Positions 1 to 12,028 of a stretch of 64,000 bases of DNA are shown here, piece after piece. The DNA lies in NCBI GenBank assembly GCA_944474755.1, contig OX104115.1, positions 31,790,043 to 31,854,042 of the forward strand, in the 5' to 3' direction. This stretch comes from Limnoperna fortunei (taxonomy: Eukaryota; Mollusca; Bivalvia; Mytilida; Modiolidae). Below the pieces are notes generated by a model. The model ran no database searches. It had not been told where the DNA came from and saw nothing but the letters and a program-made list of their open reading frames with translations. Positions within the stretch are counted from its first letter, which is position 1. Every line of letters starts with the position of its first letter. The position numbers were made by a program, and so were the translations under genes.

Positions 1-125
1 CACACCATTTTCCCGTTGATTTGTTATTTGTTAACTTGTTCTCGTCATAAATATATCCAAGACCCCCCCCCCCCAAAAAAAAAATACTACTCGCTGGGCG
101 TAAAGAAACACCTAGTCAATCAATT
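1..125 (+). repeat. Dispersed repeat family B, 3' end
   Basis: This is the 3' part of a repeat seen about ten times here (called family B). It contains the words TTAACTTGTTCTCGTC and CTCGCTGGGCGTAAAG and ends in a CAATCAATT tail. A run of 12 C lies at 63-74. Matching 3' ends are at 17765-17950, 38690-38975 and 55443-55535, and inverted at 58022. The short size, shared tail and absence of coding sequence suggest a non-autonomous, SINE-like element. Confidence 0.6.
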
Positions 126-890
126 ACAACAATATCCATTAAACAGATAACAGATTCATAGCTATTATAAAAGGTAATTTGGCATACACATTTTTGCTGT
201 ATCAAAACTACAAGTAAATAATTTTTTTTTCCAAAACAAATACTGAACTTAAAAAAAAGTTAATGTATAAAATTACCAAACAGAAAATACCATGATTATA
301 TTGTATTACAGCATTTAGTCGGTCATCACAATGTTTACAAAGGTAAGTGTATAAGTTTCCCGAAACAGTGTAACAAAATGATGAAATCGTTTTACAGTTT
401 ATTTAAAATGACTTTACAAGTTTTAAAACATTTCTGATTATTGTTTAATAAAACATACAAAGGACACAATCTAGCATGTCTTCAATAATGATATGGAGTT
501 ATTAACCTGAGACAAATCTGAATAAGAAATTGTAATAAGACAATAACAAAGCTGGCCATTGTCATGGAAGCGGAACAAATGACAGCATACTGTTCCTTGT
601 AAACAGATTCAATGTATTGCAGTTTCAGGTTGACACTGACCATGCATGGCGGATTCTGTGCAGTTCATCAGCGATCTAATTAATCTGTAAAATTGTAACA
701 ATTATAAAATTGATTAAAAATCGGATAAACAGTCTAGATTGATGTTGACAAGAGTAGCTTTTTATTTAAACAATTACAATTCAAAATCTACAAAGCGGTC
801 TTGGCAAGGAACTTGACCTTTCCAAACAAGTTCCAAGTACACTTTTATAAATTAAGTAAATATCCATATTCAATACATCCGTGTAAGGCA
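126..890. other. Intergenic, nothing recognised
   Basis: AT-rich DNA with no supported gene, repeat or RNA. Confidence 0.5.
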
Positions 891-1020
891 TGTGCTTTTT
901 TACTCCAAACACGACTACCACTATGGTCGCAGTCAGTCTGTACGTATTATAAACTGACATAGTCACAAAGAGGCCTGCCCTATCCGCCACCTGGGTACGC
1001 GCTAGGCAGCTGTTTAGGTA
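891..1020 (-). repeat. Family B repeat, head fragment
   Basis: Reverse-strand copy of the 5' half of family B. It carries the TATCCGCCACCTGGG / CGCGCTAGGCAGC block also seen at 5195-5275 and 51640-51680, and the ACTCCAAACACG...TACGTATTATA block also seen at 52240-52335. The 89-codon frame over it is not a gene. Confidence 0.5.
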
Positions 1021-1687
1021 GAACAATTGAATCTTTCCAGTATGGTCCAAGTGTTGTGTCCAGGCTACTGCATAATTTCGATTTTACAGTCTGATCAAAT
1101 TTCATCATTCTCTTGCTTTTTTCTGTTTATACAAAGATTTAAATCACATTAAACGTCACATGAGGAGTCAAAATATGTGTTTATTAGGTTTCAGATGTTA
1201 ATACGTTTTCAGATATCAAATAAATAAATTTTCCTCTCATGTCATGTTTTCCAACCTCTAATTGGCAAATAAACTAAGAGACAGTTTATATATATTGATA
1301 TCTCACCCTATCAATTCAAATACATCAGAGGACGTCATTTTCAAGAACAACTAAGAAATCTATTCTCGTTGTGTTGTTTTTGATATTACATTATCACTTT
1401 CAGTGATAATTATTTGAACCATGTTTAGCTAATTTACAGCTTTTTAAAATTAATCGTTATACGTGCGTGCAAATACCAGACCCCAGGCCAATCTTTGTTG
1501 TACATTCTGCTATTGTTATAGCAACACTCTCCATTGCAACACATTTAGTAATTTGAAGAATCTCTTTAAAATAGAATTATCTGTACGTCAATAAGAAATG
1601 AATTAAAAGTACAAGATACAAGATTTTTGTAACTGTAAACAATTTGTATTGAAGAGACCAGTTTGAATATATTATACCATACCTACT
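1021..1687. other. Intergenic, nothing recognised
   Basis: AT-rich DNA with no supported feature. Confidence 0.45.
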
Positions 1688-1838
1688 CCAATCTTAATTG
1701 ACAAGGATTGCCAGTTTTCCTACCGCAGGTCCGGGGTTTTTTCCGGGTACTCCGGCTTCCTCCGCCAATAAAAAATGGCATGATATAGCAGAAAAATTGC
1801 TGAAAGTGGAGTTAAACACCATCAAACAAACAAACAAT
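1688..1838 (+). repeat. tRNA-derived SINE (family A), 3' half
   Basis: Matches the body of family A (full copy at 60788-61042): CCAATCTTAATTGACAAGG, then GTTTTCCTACCGCAGGTC, CGGGTACTCCGGCTTCCTCC, a GATATAGC word, GCTGAAAGTGGAGTTAAAC and a CAAACAAACAAA tail. The tRNA-like head is missing, as in a 5'-truncated retroposed copy. Confidence 0.8.
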
Positions 1839-2477
1839 ATACCATACCTAGTGAATAAAACACATTCATTGTTTTAATAGGAGAGTGTTAATAATGCAGG
1901 ACACATTATATATTCGAAAGATAGTTCCTTTAGTGAATTTTATATTATTTGCATTCAGTGAAATCGATTTAGCCATATCTTATTTTACATAAAAATAATA
2001 AAGGATCGATTATAGAAGTATATTTCATTTCATACTGTTTCATTTAAAAAATACAATAAACAAAATTGAAAGAAATAAAAAGTCACGTAATTGTTATCAA
2101 TGTTAAAACTGATAAATAAAACAAATAAACACGTATTTTACACGTATTTATACGATTTACAAATTAAGTTATTGCTAACAATTGAGACTCCTAAATAAAA
2201 AATTATTTCAAGATAAATGGTTATTTGTAATTTCCAACTTCGTAAGTAGGCCAGATCATAAATTAGATCTTCATGTATTTAACAATTGTGGACATTATCA
2301 CCCTTTCATTTTGAAGGCTATTAATTCAAAAAATAAAATTTTTATTTTATTAAACAACCGAGATTTTCAATGCAAATTATTAAAATATCGATTGTTATCT
2401 TATTTTTTACAACAAATACATTCTCAAATGATGTTTTAACGTAGATACTTTTGATCAAATAAACTGTCAACACTGTT

Positions 2478-2614
2478 CGGGTCTCAATGCGGGCAGGTTC
2501 CCCCGACTCAAATCCTAGTTGACAAGTCGGGGATCGTCTCCGGTTACTTCGGATTTCTCCCAAATAAACGCTGGACTTAATAAATTGTTGAAGGTCGCGT
2601 TAAACACCACTAAT
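2478..2614 (+). repeat. SINE family A, degenerate
   Basis: Diverged copy. TGCGGGCAGGTT, CAATCC-type core, TTTCTCCCAAATAAA and TTGAAGGTCGCGTTAAACACC align in order with the full element at 60788-61042. Confidence 0.6.
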
Positions 2615-3239
2615 AAAAAACTTTACATGATGCGAATTGTGTTTATAAAAGTCTACATTACGGTTGAAAATTACTGTGCAGTTTGGCATGAAAACTTAAA
2701 AATATATTACTGTTAGCAACACCTAAAAGTGTCATCTTTGTTCTAGATTTAGCTTTAATTCCGAAAAGATGCAACATTCTAAGTTTTAAGAAAGGAAATG
2801 TAAACTACCATAATTGAAGTCATCAAAAATTAATAATTTGTAAATTTCCTTTCTGTAAATAAAGTTTCATTTGGTTGTTCCGTATCACATCAACCAAAAC
2901 GTTTGTATATGCATTAGCCTGTTTCGAGACATCACATGATATGAATGCCTATACAAACGAAACAGCTCCTCTTAACATATCCTTGATCAGGACATTACTT
3001 AGTGTACTTTATTTAAGTCATAAGCATCAAAGGCTTTTTTCCGTGTAAACTCATTTTTCACTCGAACTTAACATTAAGTCTTACTAATTCAGGGATTTAA
3101 CACCAGTACAATTTTAAACATTATGATTGCACTAGCAAAGAAAACCGATCAAGCAACAATAGCTAAACACAACACAAAAACCAAAAACAAAACAGAGTAA
3201 CCCGAACCCAATAAAAACCATGGGTGCACTCAGGTGATT
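2615..3239. other. Intergenic, nothing recognised
   Basis: AT-rich DNA between a SINE copy and an RT remnant. No gene or recognisable repeat seen. Confidence 0.4.
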
Positions 3240-3830
3240 CGGACGAGTAAGCAGTGTCTGCCCATTAATTATATACCCGTCGAGTTACTCGTTGTCATGT
3301 CTAGGGAAAGTCAAATCCAGGAATAGGAAACACTACATATGACTCAGCGAAAATGTCAGATCGTATTTGAGACACTGATTTCCCATAACGGTCAATTTAG
3401 TCATGGTGAAGACCATAGACCATCTGGAGAGATAACTTTCACCTATGTACAACAAACCCTTGTTTAAGTAGTTTAGATGTAAACAGCAGTGATCGTTCTA
3501 GAAAATGGGAATACCCATCGGAGGATCTAGAATACCGTTTAAGTTGTGCAATGTACACACCATACGCTGAAGCTGCTGGAATGTTGCCGTCGATGAACGG
3601 GAAGTTGACAATTGGAAAGTTGAAGTCATCACGTTTGTCGTACAGTCTAGTCTGTAATTTTCCTGAGTTTATTTCTAGAAGTAGGTCTAGGTAAGAGGCT
3701 GTCCTTCGTGTATTGGTGGTGTCTTTAATTTCAAGCTCACCAGGGTGAATTGAATGTAAGTAGTCACTAAATTTAGCATTGTTGAGGGACAAAACATCAT
3801 CAATAAAGGTCTGGACCAGTGTCTTCTGAC
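3240..3830 (-). pseudogene. Reverse transcriptase fragment (Penelope-like type), broken
   Basis: The minus strand encodes the C-terminal part of a reverse transcriptase. A motif-C-like FIDDVLSLNN lies near 3790-3810, followed by ELEIKDTTNT, SYLDLLLEIN, LYDKRDDFNFPIVNFPF, NIPAASAYGVYI and QLKRYSRS. I associate this sequence style with a very abundant Penelope-like RT lineage of marine invertebrates; that assignment is from memory, not a search. The best open stretch is 3439-3792. Past its stop, homology seems to continue in other frames (YGLHHD, IDRYGKSVSQ), so frameshifts have accumulated. The fingers and the upstream palm are absent. The same family occurs as three tandem fragments at 14697-15610. 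Confidence 0.7.
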
Positions 3831-5190
3831 AGAAAATTCCTTACCCTTCTTCTAAATGAACATTTTGCAGTTGGTCGAATAACTGTAAACATTTTACCTT
3901 GATACAATCTCAGAATTTTAGCATTTATTAATCTTTTGGATGTTTTGAAGCATCTTGTACTTGTTAGTAGAATCTATCAGTATGTTTAGTCCATATACAA
4001 TTACTATAAAATGTCACCCATGTATTCATTTTACCTTACCTATATACAATTACCATTCTTTTAATAAACCAGTAAATCCTTACCCTTTAAACACTTAAGA
4101 TCATCCTCTTTTGTTCAACGGAGTTTATGATGCCTGTGTGTTTGTTGTGTGTTTCTTGCTTGTTGTGTTCGTCAGTTTTCTTTTGTTCATGACTTGTGTT
4201 TCTTACTTAGATTGTATTCTTTTGTTTACGCGACGATGTACCTTTTTGTACTTTTCCGCCTGTTAAAATATGTTTACTAAAAGACATCTTGATACAGTTG
4301 TTGATCTGTAACCTACTTATGAATGAAATAATATGATAACGATGATTGTATATTACCTTCTTTCTGTGAACATGCTTTTTCTAAACTGATCTTTTAAAGC
4401 TTGTTGTGATGGGATTTGTTGAACAAGATTGGATAAAACTTTACACCCTGCCATATTCTGCTGATCGTAGCACTTAACTAGGTGATCTATATTGCTTGAA
4501 ACAAAAAACCACAATAATTCACTCTATGAAAAGAACAATATTTTGCAAACAAGATAAAAATGAATAATAAGTTTAAGTATAGGCGTTAGCAAAATGACAT
4601 GTGGCATTCTCAGTTGGATAATGTATGTAATTAAAATTTTTGCATGCCAAACAATCCTTAATTTAAACTAAACCTCGTTATAAGCAACATAGCAAATCAA
4701 ATTTGAATTTAACTTTTGATAAACTACCGAATTCTATTGATATATGTTCAACTCCTGTTTTGCTATCCTACAATGCACAGTTCACAAAAAGTCGAAAATC
4801 TCACACAAGTCCTAAGTGCAAGTTTTAACCAATAAAAGTCGCCGAAATTACACTAAGAACAATACTTACGACTAAATTTAGACTTGTGACTTTTTTCAGT
4901 AATACAGCATTTATCCTTAATATACCTGAACCTGTGAATCGCAAAGCACATTCGAGCAAACAATCAGCAACATTTTATATAATGCCGATAATATTAAATA
5001 CATGTACAACTGAAAAGTATTTTTATATTTTATTTTAGTTGTGATTTATTGATTTAATGTGTGCTTTATGTCCTGCATGCAGTATATCACATATATTCAG
5101 GAGATCAAAAAATTACCAAAATCAATATGGGAAAGATGAACCAACGGGCAAAATTTTGAATGCCACTGAAAAAAAGTAACCTTACAACCC
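3831..5190. other. Intergenic, nothing recognised
   Basis: No coding frame or known repeat supported. A GT/TTG-rich patch lies at 4130-4260. Confidence 0.4.
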
Positions 5191-5194
5191 TTCA

Positions 5195-5275
5195 TCGAGA
5201 GGGCATCCCTATCTGCCACATGGGGACGCGCTGGGCAGCTCTGTGGGTCGACCCCAGTTAACCGTCATGTTCCTA
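5195..5275 (-). repeat. Family B repeat, head fragment
   Basis: GGGCATCCCTATCTGCCAC, GGGGACGCGCTGGGCAGCTC and GTGGGTCGACCC match the head blocks at 891-1020 and 51600-51680. Confidence 0.5.
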
Positions 5276-5279
5276 TCAC

Positions 5280-5965
5280 CAATACCTTCAATTGCTATAT
5301 AAAACGTTTAAGACAGGTGGTTTAGACAGTAAGTAAACAATATTGCCAATAAAGCATTATTTTATATCAAAGGTACACACTGTTTATCGCTTTGTCAGAT
5401 GTTTCGTTTGTGCACTTAGTGTCAAAAACAAAACATACATTGACGAATAAACATACCTTGAGAAACACACATTATTAAAAAATGTCGTGATACGCTCATC
5501 TTTAGTTGCATTTAGTTTGATGTCTTCTAAAGTAGCTCCCAATTTACTCATACATGTAGTCAAACCATCGCAATCTTCCACACATTCCGTTTCATGTAAT
5601 TGTAATATTTCCAGAAAAAGAACTACAATATAAAAAGCTAATTTTTTAAATAGGATTTTACCAAAATGGGGTCAAATGAAAAAAACCCTTATACAAACCG
5701 TGCGAATCAACTTTAAACCAACAAATATTTGTCTATATTTTCCTTTAGAACTGGCTTTATTTTATATCATTTGTTCACACTCATGTAAAAAGAATTTCCG
5801 AGAATTAGGAATGTCATTCACGGGTATGGTGTATATACAACATTTTTATCAAAATTACTGATTTAGTATACTTTAATTTATTATATTGATACATGAAAGT
5901 CAGGTCAAAATGACGAAGGACTAGAGTTTGTAGAGTGCAACACTCTTTGAACAATTTAGTTGATT
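5280..5965. other. Intergenic, nothing recognised
   Basis: No supported gene or repeat. The short open frames lack family signatures. Confidence 0.4.
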
Positions 5966-6226
5966 TGTTTGAATTTGAATGGCGTTTAACACCACTTTCA
6001 GCAAGTTTGATGCTTTATCATGGCGTTCAGTTTTTATTGGGGGAGGAACATGTGGTACCCGGATAAAACCCCCGAACTTCGGTTGTAAAACTGGCAATCC
6101 TAGTCATTGAAGATTAGAGTCTAGTAGACCCTCCCTGCAGTCAGACTCGAACCAGCAACCTCAGTTTTGACAGACCACATGATCAGTAGAAGATGAAATA
6201 CCTAACCACTAGGCCACCTTGTCCCC
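5966..6226 (-). repeat. tRNA-derived SINE (family A), near full length
   Basis: Reverse-strand copy. The tail-proximal GGCGTTTAACACCACTTTCAGC begins at the low end and the tRNA-like head (CCACTAGGCCACCTTG, read inverted) ends it. B-box-like sequence (CAGACTCGAACC inverted) is intact. See 60788-61042 for the structure. Confidence 0.8.
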
Positions 6227-7750
6227 TTGAATAATTTCGACCCATAAGTAGATTTCAAAGCAAAATGCGTATTCGTAGCCTCTGCAACAGGCTAAGTTTT
6301 GTGTTTGCGTACAAAAACGCAAGACGCTTAAAACTGCAGCCTTCATTTCTGCCAAGTAGTGAGTTAAATTGATGGATTATTGTTTAATTAACTTGCTCCC
6401 TTTCTCCTTAGAACTAAACAATTTCATTTTTTAAAACTATAAAGGCAAGTAGCAGGTAATTAAATGTCCATAAGTATTTTTTCAACCAATTATTCAAAAC
6501 ATAAGGACTTATAGATGTGAAATATTTTTTGTAAATTTTCCCCTATCAAACATAAGGACTTTTAGATCTCAAATATTTTTGTACATTTTTCACCTATCGC
6601 GGAGGCAATTTTTATTGCGAACACGGAAATTTTTTTATCAATATGATTAACGTTCAGCGAGAAAATTTCAATCTAAATTTCAAACAATCAACAAGGGAAA
6701 GGGCTCGACTAGCAGTAATTAAACAACTGCATATATGGATTACTCGCACGTAATCAATGTTTTGCAAAATCATGCATTAACATAAGACGTTTCTTGTTAA
6801 ACCACAGTTCATATCACCTGATAAAAATCCCCATTTAAATTCAATTGAAGTAGGCGGGGCTTAGCTATGGTATAATCAACCAATGTTTCAAAATACATGA
6901 TTTATAAGGCCTGTTTTCATCGCAAGAACTTCAATTTTACCTGATTAAAGGAACACTATCGCATAAATACATCAGCCTCAATAAGATAAACAAATACTTT
7001 CGATTTATGTTTCGTCATAAATTTTTTATTCAAATTTGAACAATATTTTAGATGCTAAGAGTTGTTAAGTCAATATTCGCCAAGACAAGTATATCACAAA
7101 CCCACTCAAGAATTCCTTTATGGTTTTTCATTAAAATTTATTGGGATCATTACAATTAATTCTCCCGCTTAATCTTGTGTCATTTTGTTAAAGTTATATG
7201 TTTTAAATCGTCCAGTCTTAAGGATTGTTTTGTAGTTCACAGTTTAGAAAAAGAATGTATAATGCCTTGGATTCCGCCGCTGTAGAAAAGGTTCTAGCTG
7301 ACATGCATATCATGTGCTCATAGCGCAGTTGTTGTATGTAATGGTATATCCGATGTAGATTAACTAATATTTGATCCGTAAGCGTATCACCGTCCCTATA
7401 GTCAGCATTATTGTGTTCAAATAATCATTACATATACGATTTTGGAGAAATATACTACTTCAAACTGATTTCTTAATTGTTTGCTTCTTTTTAAGGATTA
7501 TATGTTTCTATTTAAAGTACTTTTTATTCAGCTATTCAGCGGGTTTTGGAATACAATTTAATAGAATATGATGTCGTTCTTTTTTTATGTAAATATAGTT
7601 AAACAACCATTCCTATAAATCATTGTATTTATTTTTCGTAATTGGTTTCTTATTTGTGACTTCGAATGTGTCAGGTCATAATGCGGAAAGCCTGGAGCGT
7701 TTGATGGACGTAAAGCAAACATCCAATTAATCGATCAAGAGTATTAACCG
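6227..7750. other. Intergenic; one family B scrap near 7675-7735
   Basis: Mostly unassigned. At 7675-7735 ATGCGGAAAGCCTGG and GACGTAAAGCAAACATCCAA match the middle and 3' end of family B with the rest deleted. The remainder shows nothing I can name. Confidence 0.4.
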
Positions 7751-7754
7751 CATA

Positions 7755-7960
7755 AGCAATACAGGATCGCCATAGTATTTAGTTACAGTACTTGCACCGT
7801 AAATGTTACACTTTTACTGATTGATAACTGATAGCTGACTGATCGCTGGCTGATTGCTTGAGACTATATCCGTAAAAAATTATTAATACGTCATTACTAT
7901 GGTTACCGTCAGCAATCAGGCCAATCAAGAATCAGTCATTTAATTATATGCATATATCGG
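7755..7960 (-). repeat. Dispersed repeat family C (about 200 bp)
   Basis: Reverse-strand counterpart of 56665-56885. Both share TACAGTACTTGCACC at one edge, CTGATTGATAA and GCTGACTGATCGCTG blocks, GGTTACCGTCAGCAATCA and an ATTTAATTATAT edge. Partial copies sit at 35707-35800, 37138-37260 and 53231-53330. It is rich in imperfect inverted CTGATTG/CAATCAG words and has no coding potential. Confidence 0.55.
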
Positions 7961-8717
7961 CACTATATGTGTAAAAGGAAGCAAATGTGTACCAGTAACA
8001 GGTTACCAGATTGTGTGTCCTACATGAGGTATAACAGTGAATACTGTAATATTAGTATGTACTAAGTATACAGAAGTGTAACGGGTGTATATATAACCTC
8101 TACTGCTTCAGAACTTAAAACATAAAAAAATTGTGTTTTTACTGTTCATTTTGTTTTTGCACGAATTGTTTTTACTGTTAAATGACACGTGGATGCACAG
8201 TTAATTTACATATCTTGTTACACTTGTCAACCGTCATACTTTATTTGACAATATTTTATTCAGAATAATAACTGAAATGACTTGGATAGCAAGCCTATTC
8301 AACAATGTGCTAAAGTTCAGCCTTCGACCTCTGCGGTTCTTTTGGGGTGCAGAGTAAGGAGAAATGTTTTAAGCTTACTCGACACTAGTTCAATCGGGTT
8401 AAGATGAGGCGACTCTTGAAGAAAACGTATGTTAGCAATTTATTTAAATACATGTATCAGATTTACAGTAATAAATGCATTACATGTTACTAACTATTGT
8501 TCATGTTCAGTAAACGGCGACAAAAACATACATTAACCTGTATGCATAATTCTGCAGGTTTTCTTTAGTATCTGTTTGTAGATCAAGTAAATAGTATTTA
8601 TCTTTGCTTACACAGATACATGACTGTGTAATATTTAGTTGATAGTATATTTGCGTTTTTACTTCCTTGTACAATGAGTTCGACTTGTTAATCTTGCTAA
8701 AAAAAAGTAGTAATTAC

Positions 8718-8780
8718 CTGGGGGCCAAACATTCCACCATTTTATACCCCTGCTTTGCATCAACTCCTGAGAGTCTTGAC
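8718..8780 (-). other. 63-nt exon-like segment, possible DDE transposase scrap
   Basis: Read on the minus strand, a TTTTCCAG acceptor precedes a 63-nt stretch ending CCCAG, which is followed by a GTAATT donor. One frame reads QDSQELMQSRGIKWWNVWPP. That resembles the WW-containing stretch before the last acidic motif of some Tc1-like transposases, but this is weak inference from a few residues. No neighbouring exon was found. It could equally be a chance splice-site pair. Confidence 0.25.
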
Positions 8781-8784
8781 CTGG

Positions 8785-9410
8785 AAAAGAAAAGTAATTA
8801 AAGTTTTATTCGTCACAAAATGTCATAATTTGTACATTTTTTAGCAACACACCAAAAAGTAGCTTTTACATTTACATGTGCTAACAAATGGCTCTTTAAA
8901 TTGTTCTTTAGCCGAAAAATATTCATGTACATGTAAAAATTGCATACTTCCATGTATGCTTCGTTTCGTTGTCCTCCAAAAATCTGTTGTTGGTACCATC
9001 CCATATTTTGAAGTGATGAATGGCAGGGCTACTTCCTGCAGGATGTGGAGTCCATTTTGCCATCAAAAATTAGAATTGGTGTACTGTTGCACATCGTCTG
9101 CCTATTCCTGGCCATATGTGCCTTTTAAGCGGGTGTTGAGGTATTGACAATTGCGGTGTACGTTTTTCTTCTTGTGCATTAACAAATTATTTGTTTTTCT
9201 TAAAGCTGAACGGTACACTCATCGGTGAAATGTTAAGAAATTGGTCGTCGGTCTAATTAGCTGGGTGCAGTAATTGACCATATTCAACTTATCAGCGTCT
9301 CGTATTAACTTGTTATATCGTGGTTTAGAGTTTATATATCCGACTGCACGTATAGATTTTCTCATAACGTTTTGAGAATAGGTAAATGTACCTCCAAGTG
9401 CGGAGAAAAT
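8785..9410. other. Intergenic, nothing recognised
   Basis: Open frames at 8813-9147 and 9219-9437 have no family signature that I recognise. Confidence 0.35.
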
Positions 9411-9412
9411 TG

Positions 9413-9575
9413 ATCTGGGCCCAGCGACATAAAACAATTCTGATTAAAAATGTTTTGCTCCAGATGAGAATTTTCTCAATTACCATAACAACAAGGGAAA
9501 AGGGAAGATTTGATTGGATGAAATTGAGAATAAAAAATTTCTCGGCAAAGAAAATGTTTATGGCGCTGGGCCCAG
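9413..9575. mobile_element. Small MITE-like element with CTGGGCCCAGCG inverted termini
   Basis: CTGGGCCCAGCGACATAAA at the left is mirrored by TTTATGGCGCTGGGCCCAG at the right, enclosing about 125 bp without a gene. The flanking dinucleotide is AT on both sides, consistent with a 2-bp target duplication. GAGAATTTTCTC and similar words near the middle strengthen the hairpin. A non-autonomous DNA transposon is the simplest reading; the superfamily is unknown. Confidence 0.55.
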
Positions 9576-9579
9576 ATCT

Positions 9580-10185
9580 TATTTACTGAAATACATGGAT
9601 TTTAATAAGTTCTTGTGCTGGTCGACTTTTGAAACAGTGGTTGCATTTTGCCTACGTTTTACCGTGTCAATATCAAAGTAATATGTTATACTCTAGTAAC
9701 TCAGATCTTGAGCTCTCTCCCATAATCTCTTCCTTATCTTGGGTATGCTGAGACCATCCTTGTATAAATGGATGATCTCTAGCTTGGTGTAATGTTCTAT
9801 TTTGGGCATTGAAACAGATAAACATTGGTATGATTGTGTAAAAAAGTGATCAAACGTTTGGTTTTTTATATCATTATTATTGCAAAGAGTTACAGTACCT
9901 TCATTTGTGTCTCGCGTCGCAAGCCTCTAATAAAATCATCATCAATGTATCGTTTTGCTTATTTGAAGAAAATTTATATTTATACTTACCATTGTCAAAA
10001 ATAATATCATACCGGCAATTAAACTGTTTACAGGTGGCAAATTCACTATTTTTTTTTTACACCTTCACCAATAAACATTTTAACTTTTGAGAAAGCATAT
10101 TAATGCTATACCGCTACAATGTTCTTTTAAAATTATTATTTTACAACTAAAATGCTGTTAAGAAATATAATAGAGAGGTAAACTT
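9580..10185. other. Intergenic, nothing recognised
   Basis: AT-rich DNA with no supported feature. Confidence 0.4.
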
Positions 10186-10299
10186 AATCATTTGTTAGGA
10201 GGGGGGTTGCACAAAACAACGAAACAGCAGTATAGTGTTATAAGTATTGGGAAACCGACCCCACCTGCTAGCAAAATTGCATGTGCACCTGCACCATTG

Positions 10300-10960
10300 A
10301 CACCTACGACCCCTATCCAACGAACAATTTCAATGCTGAAATCACTGCATAACATGGTCAGAGTCAGCAGAATCAGCAGGTATTTTTTCAGAGAATGGAG
10401 GAGCATGCTGCCACTTCTAATATCAGAATGGACAAACTTGGAAAAAGATTAGCCGCATTAGAATCTGCCGTAACTTTAAACTTTTGTGTTATCATCGGGA
10501 AACGTCTGTTATTGAGAACAATACGAACCGTCTAGATAGCCTAGAAACAGCGGCACACCGACCAGCTATACCACTCCCAAACGAAAATGCCGACTTCGAT
10601 AATGTTCAAGAGAAACACCAAATACCAACAGAGGATTTGCAGAAATCGTCAACAGGTGCTGGCAATTTTTCCACAAAGTTAGTTCGCCGCTCTTTTTTTC
10701 GGAACTCTTTAATTGTGGAAAGCCAGCACAGGCTAATTAATTTTTTGGGGGGCTGAGAGAAAGAGAAGACCAAACTAGAAATTGTAAGACGAGAGATGGT
10801 TAAAAGATATACGGTAGTGTTTTACCCAGAAGTTAGACCAAAAACGGTTTGAAAAGATAGTGTTGTCCCAAAAATTACAAAGGAGTATCTAAAAAGAAAG
10901 AGTGGTCAGCAAGGACGAGAGCCATCTATACGGATTATATCGTACAGCTCATTTAATTCA
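10300..10960 (+). pseudogene. Decayed coding remnant: coiled coil plus BEN-like domain
   Basis: Pieces of one protein can be read in shifting frames. MDKLGKRLAALES (about 10430-10470) and IENNTNRLDSLETAAHRP (about 10510-10565) look like one heptad-rich coiled coil. Next come GAGNFSTKLVRR (about 10655-10690) and KLEIVRREMVKRY...YPEVRPKTV, an in-frame TGA at 10850-10852 where BEN domains usually have Trp, and KDSVVPKITKEYLKRKSG. The spacing (an NF..KL.R start, then a helix, then W+..V..I) fits the BEN domain, a DNA- and protein-binding fold of chromatin proteins and transposons. That is my inference. At least two frameshifts and one stop make it non-functional as read. One frame change coincides with a 49-bp duplication at 10472-10520. 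Confidence 0.45.
10472..10520 (+). repeat. Exact 49-bp direct repeat, copy 1
   Basis: Begins AACTTTAAACTTTTGTG and ends GTTATTGAGAACA. Identical over 49 bases to 12029-12077 in the same orientation, 1,557 bp apart. Flanks on both sides are unrelated. Confidence 0.95.
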
Positions 10961-10964
10961 TTTA

Positions 10965-11277
10965 TAACAATTTTTTAGTAAATTATTATCTGCAAATAAT
11001 TAAACAATGGTGTTTTAGTGAAATTCTGAAGAGAGTAGAAATCACAATGTTACATGATAACACAACATGTTCGCTAGATATATTAAAACAAACGTAATTC
11101 CTATAGTGTTTTTGCCAGTATTTTGTCACTCATTGAGCAGGTGTCCGAAACCTTGCACTAAATTTTATGTAGAGCAATTGTAGAATTTTTTTAACTATAT
11201 TGTGCCTTGAATACAGTATGTGTATGGTGCGCATTTTTTTACAATCACGAATATATTACAGTACAACTGTACTAAAA
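10965..11277. other. Intergenic, nothing recognised
   Basis: No supported feature. Confidence 0.35.
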
Positions 11278-11445
11278 TTGATTGATTAATTGATTGAATG
11301 TGTACTTAACATCCTATGAGCAACACTTCAGCTTCATTAAGCACGAGCATACTTTAATGTCCATAAAATGTTGTTATATAAATAGCAATAGGGTTTAGTG
11401 TCACTAAGGACCAGCGTCAGGTGCTAATTAAGAGGGACAATAAAA
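11278..11445 (-). repeat. Family B repeat, 3' part, degenerate
   Basis: Starts with the inverted tail TTGATTGATTAATTGATTG, then TGTACTTAACATCCTATGAGC and ACACTTCAGC, matching the inverted 3' end at 58022-58080. Confidence 0.5.
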
Positions 11446-12028
11446 CATCTTAATGATAGAATGCACACGAGTTTAAGGCATGATTTTACATTGGATATAG
11501 GAATATGTATACTTGGAGAATAACCGAGAAGGGGGTCGAAATGCTGGGAAGAGCCTCGCCTTCCACCCAACTTTTAAGCTTCCTACAAATATTTTCATAT
11601 GTATTGTATATTTTTTTGGATGTTTGTTACAGACGATTTTATAAAGAAATTTAACAGTCGAGGGCAGACTTTCTAGCATAAGCCTTCAAATTAGGTTGCA
11701 CATTTCAAACTTATCTCATTTTTGATACGAAAGAGGCTTGTTTGCTTCAGCAAATAAACTTTCTACATGTATATTTTGATAAGCTCCAAGCCAGTCACAA
11801 TCTTTGCTGGTGAATAGTATTCAGGATTTCAAGATAGGCCATAGAAAAAAGAACCATATACGGAAATAGAAAAGTTGATGTAGTTATCACTGATATCCCA
11901 ATTACTTTTTCAATACATTTTGGGGCAGAAGTTTTTTTTTGGCATCTGTGACCTTTACTTCTCACACATAATTTCTCCAACATCAAACTTACCCAACTGA
12001 TATTTAGCAATACTTTAACGTTCCATTG
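11446..12028. other. Intergenic, nothing recognised
   Basis: Two 68-85 codon frames without family signatures; no repeat recognised. Confidence 0.35.

Noticed and set aside
781..1050. 89-codon minus-strand frame
   Set aside because: Lies over a family B repeat head; no protein signature.
9219..9437. 72-codon minus-strand frame with coding-like composition
   Set aside because: No family signature or splice context that I recognise, and it overlaps the MITE edge. Not enough to call a gene.
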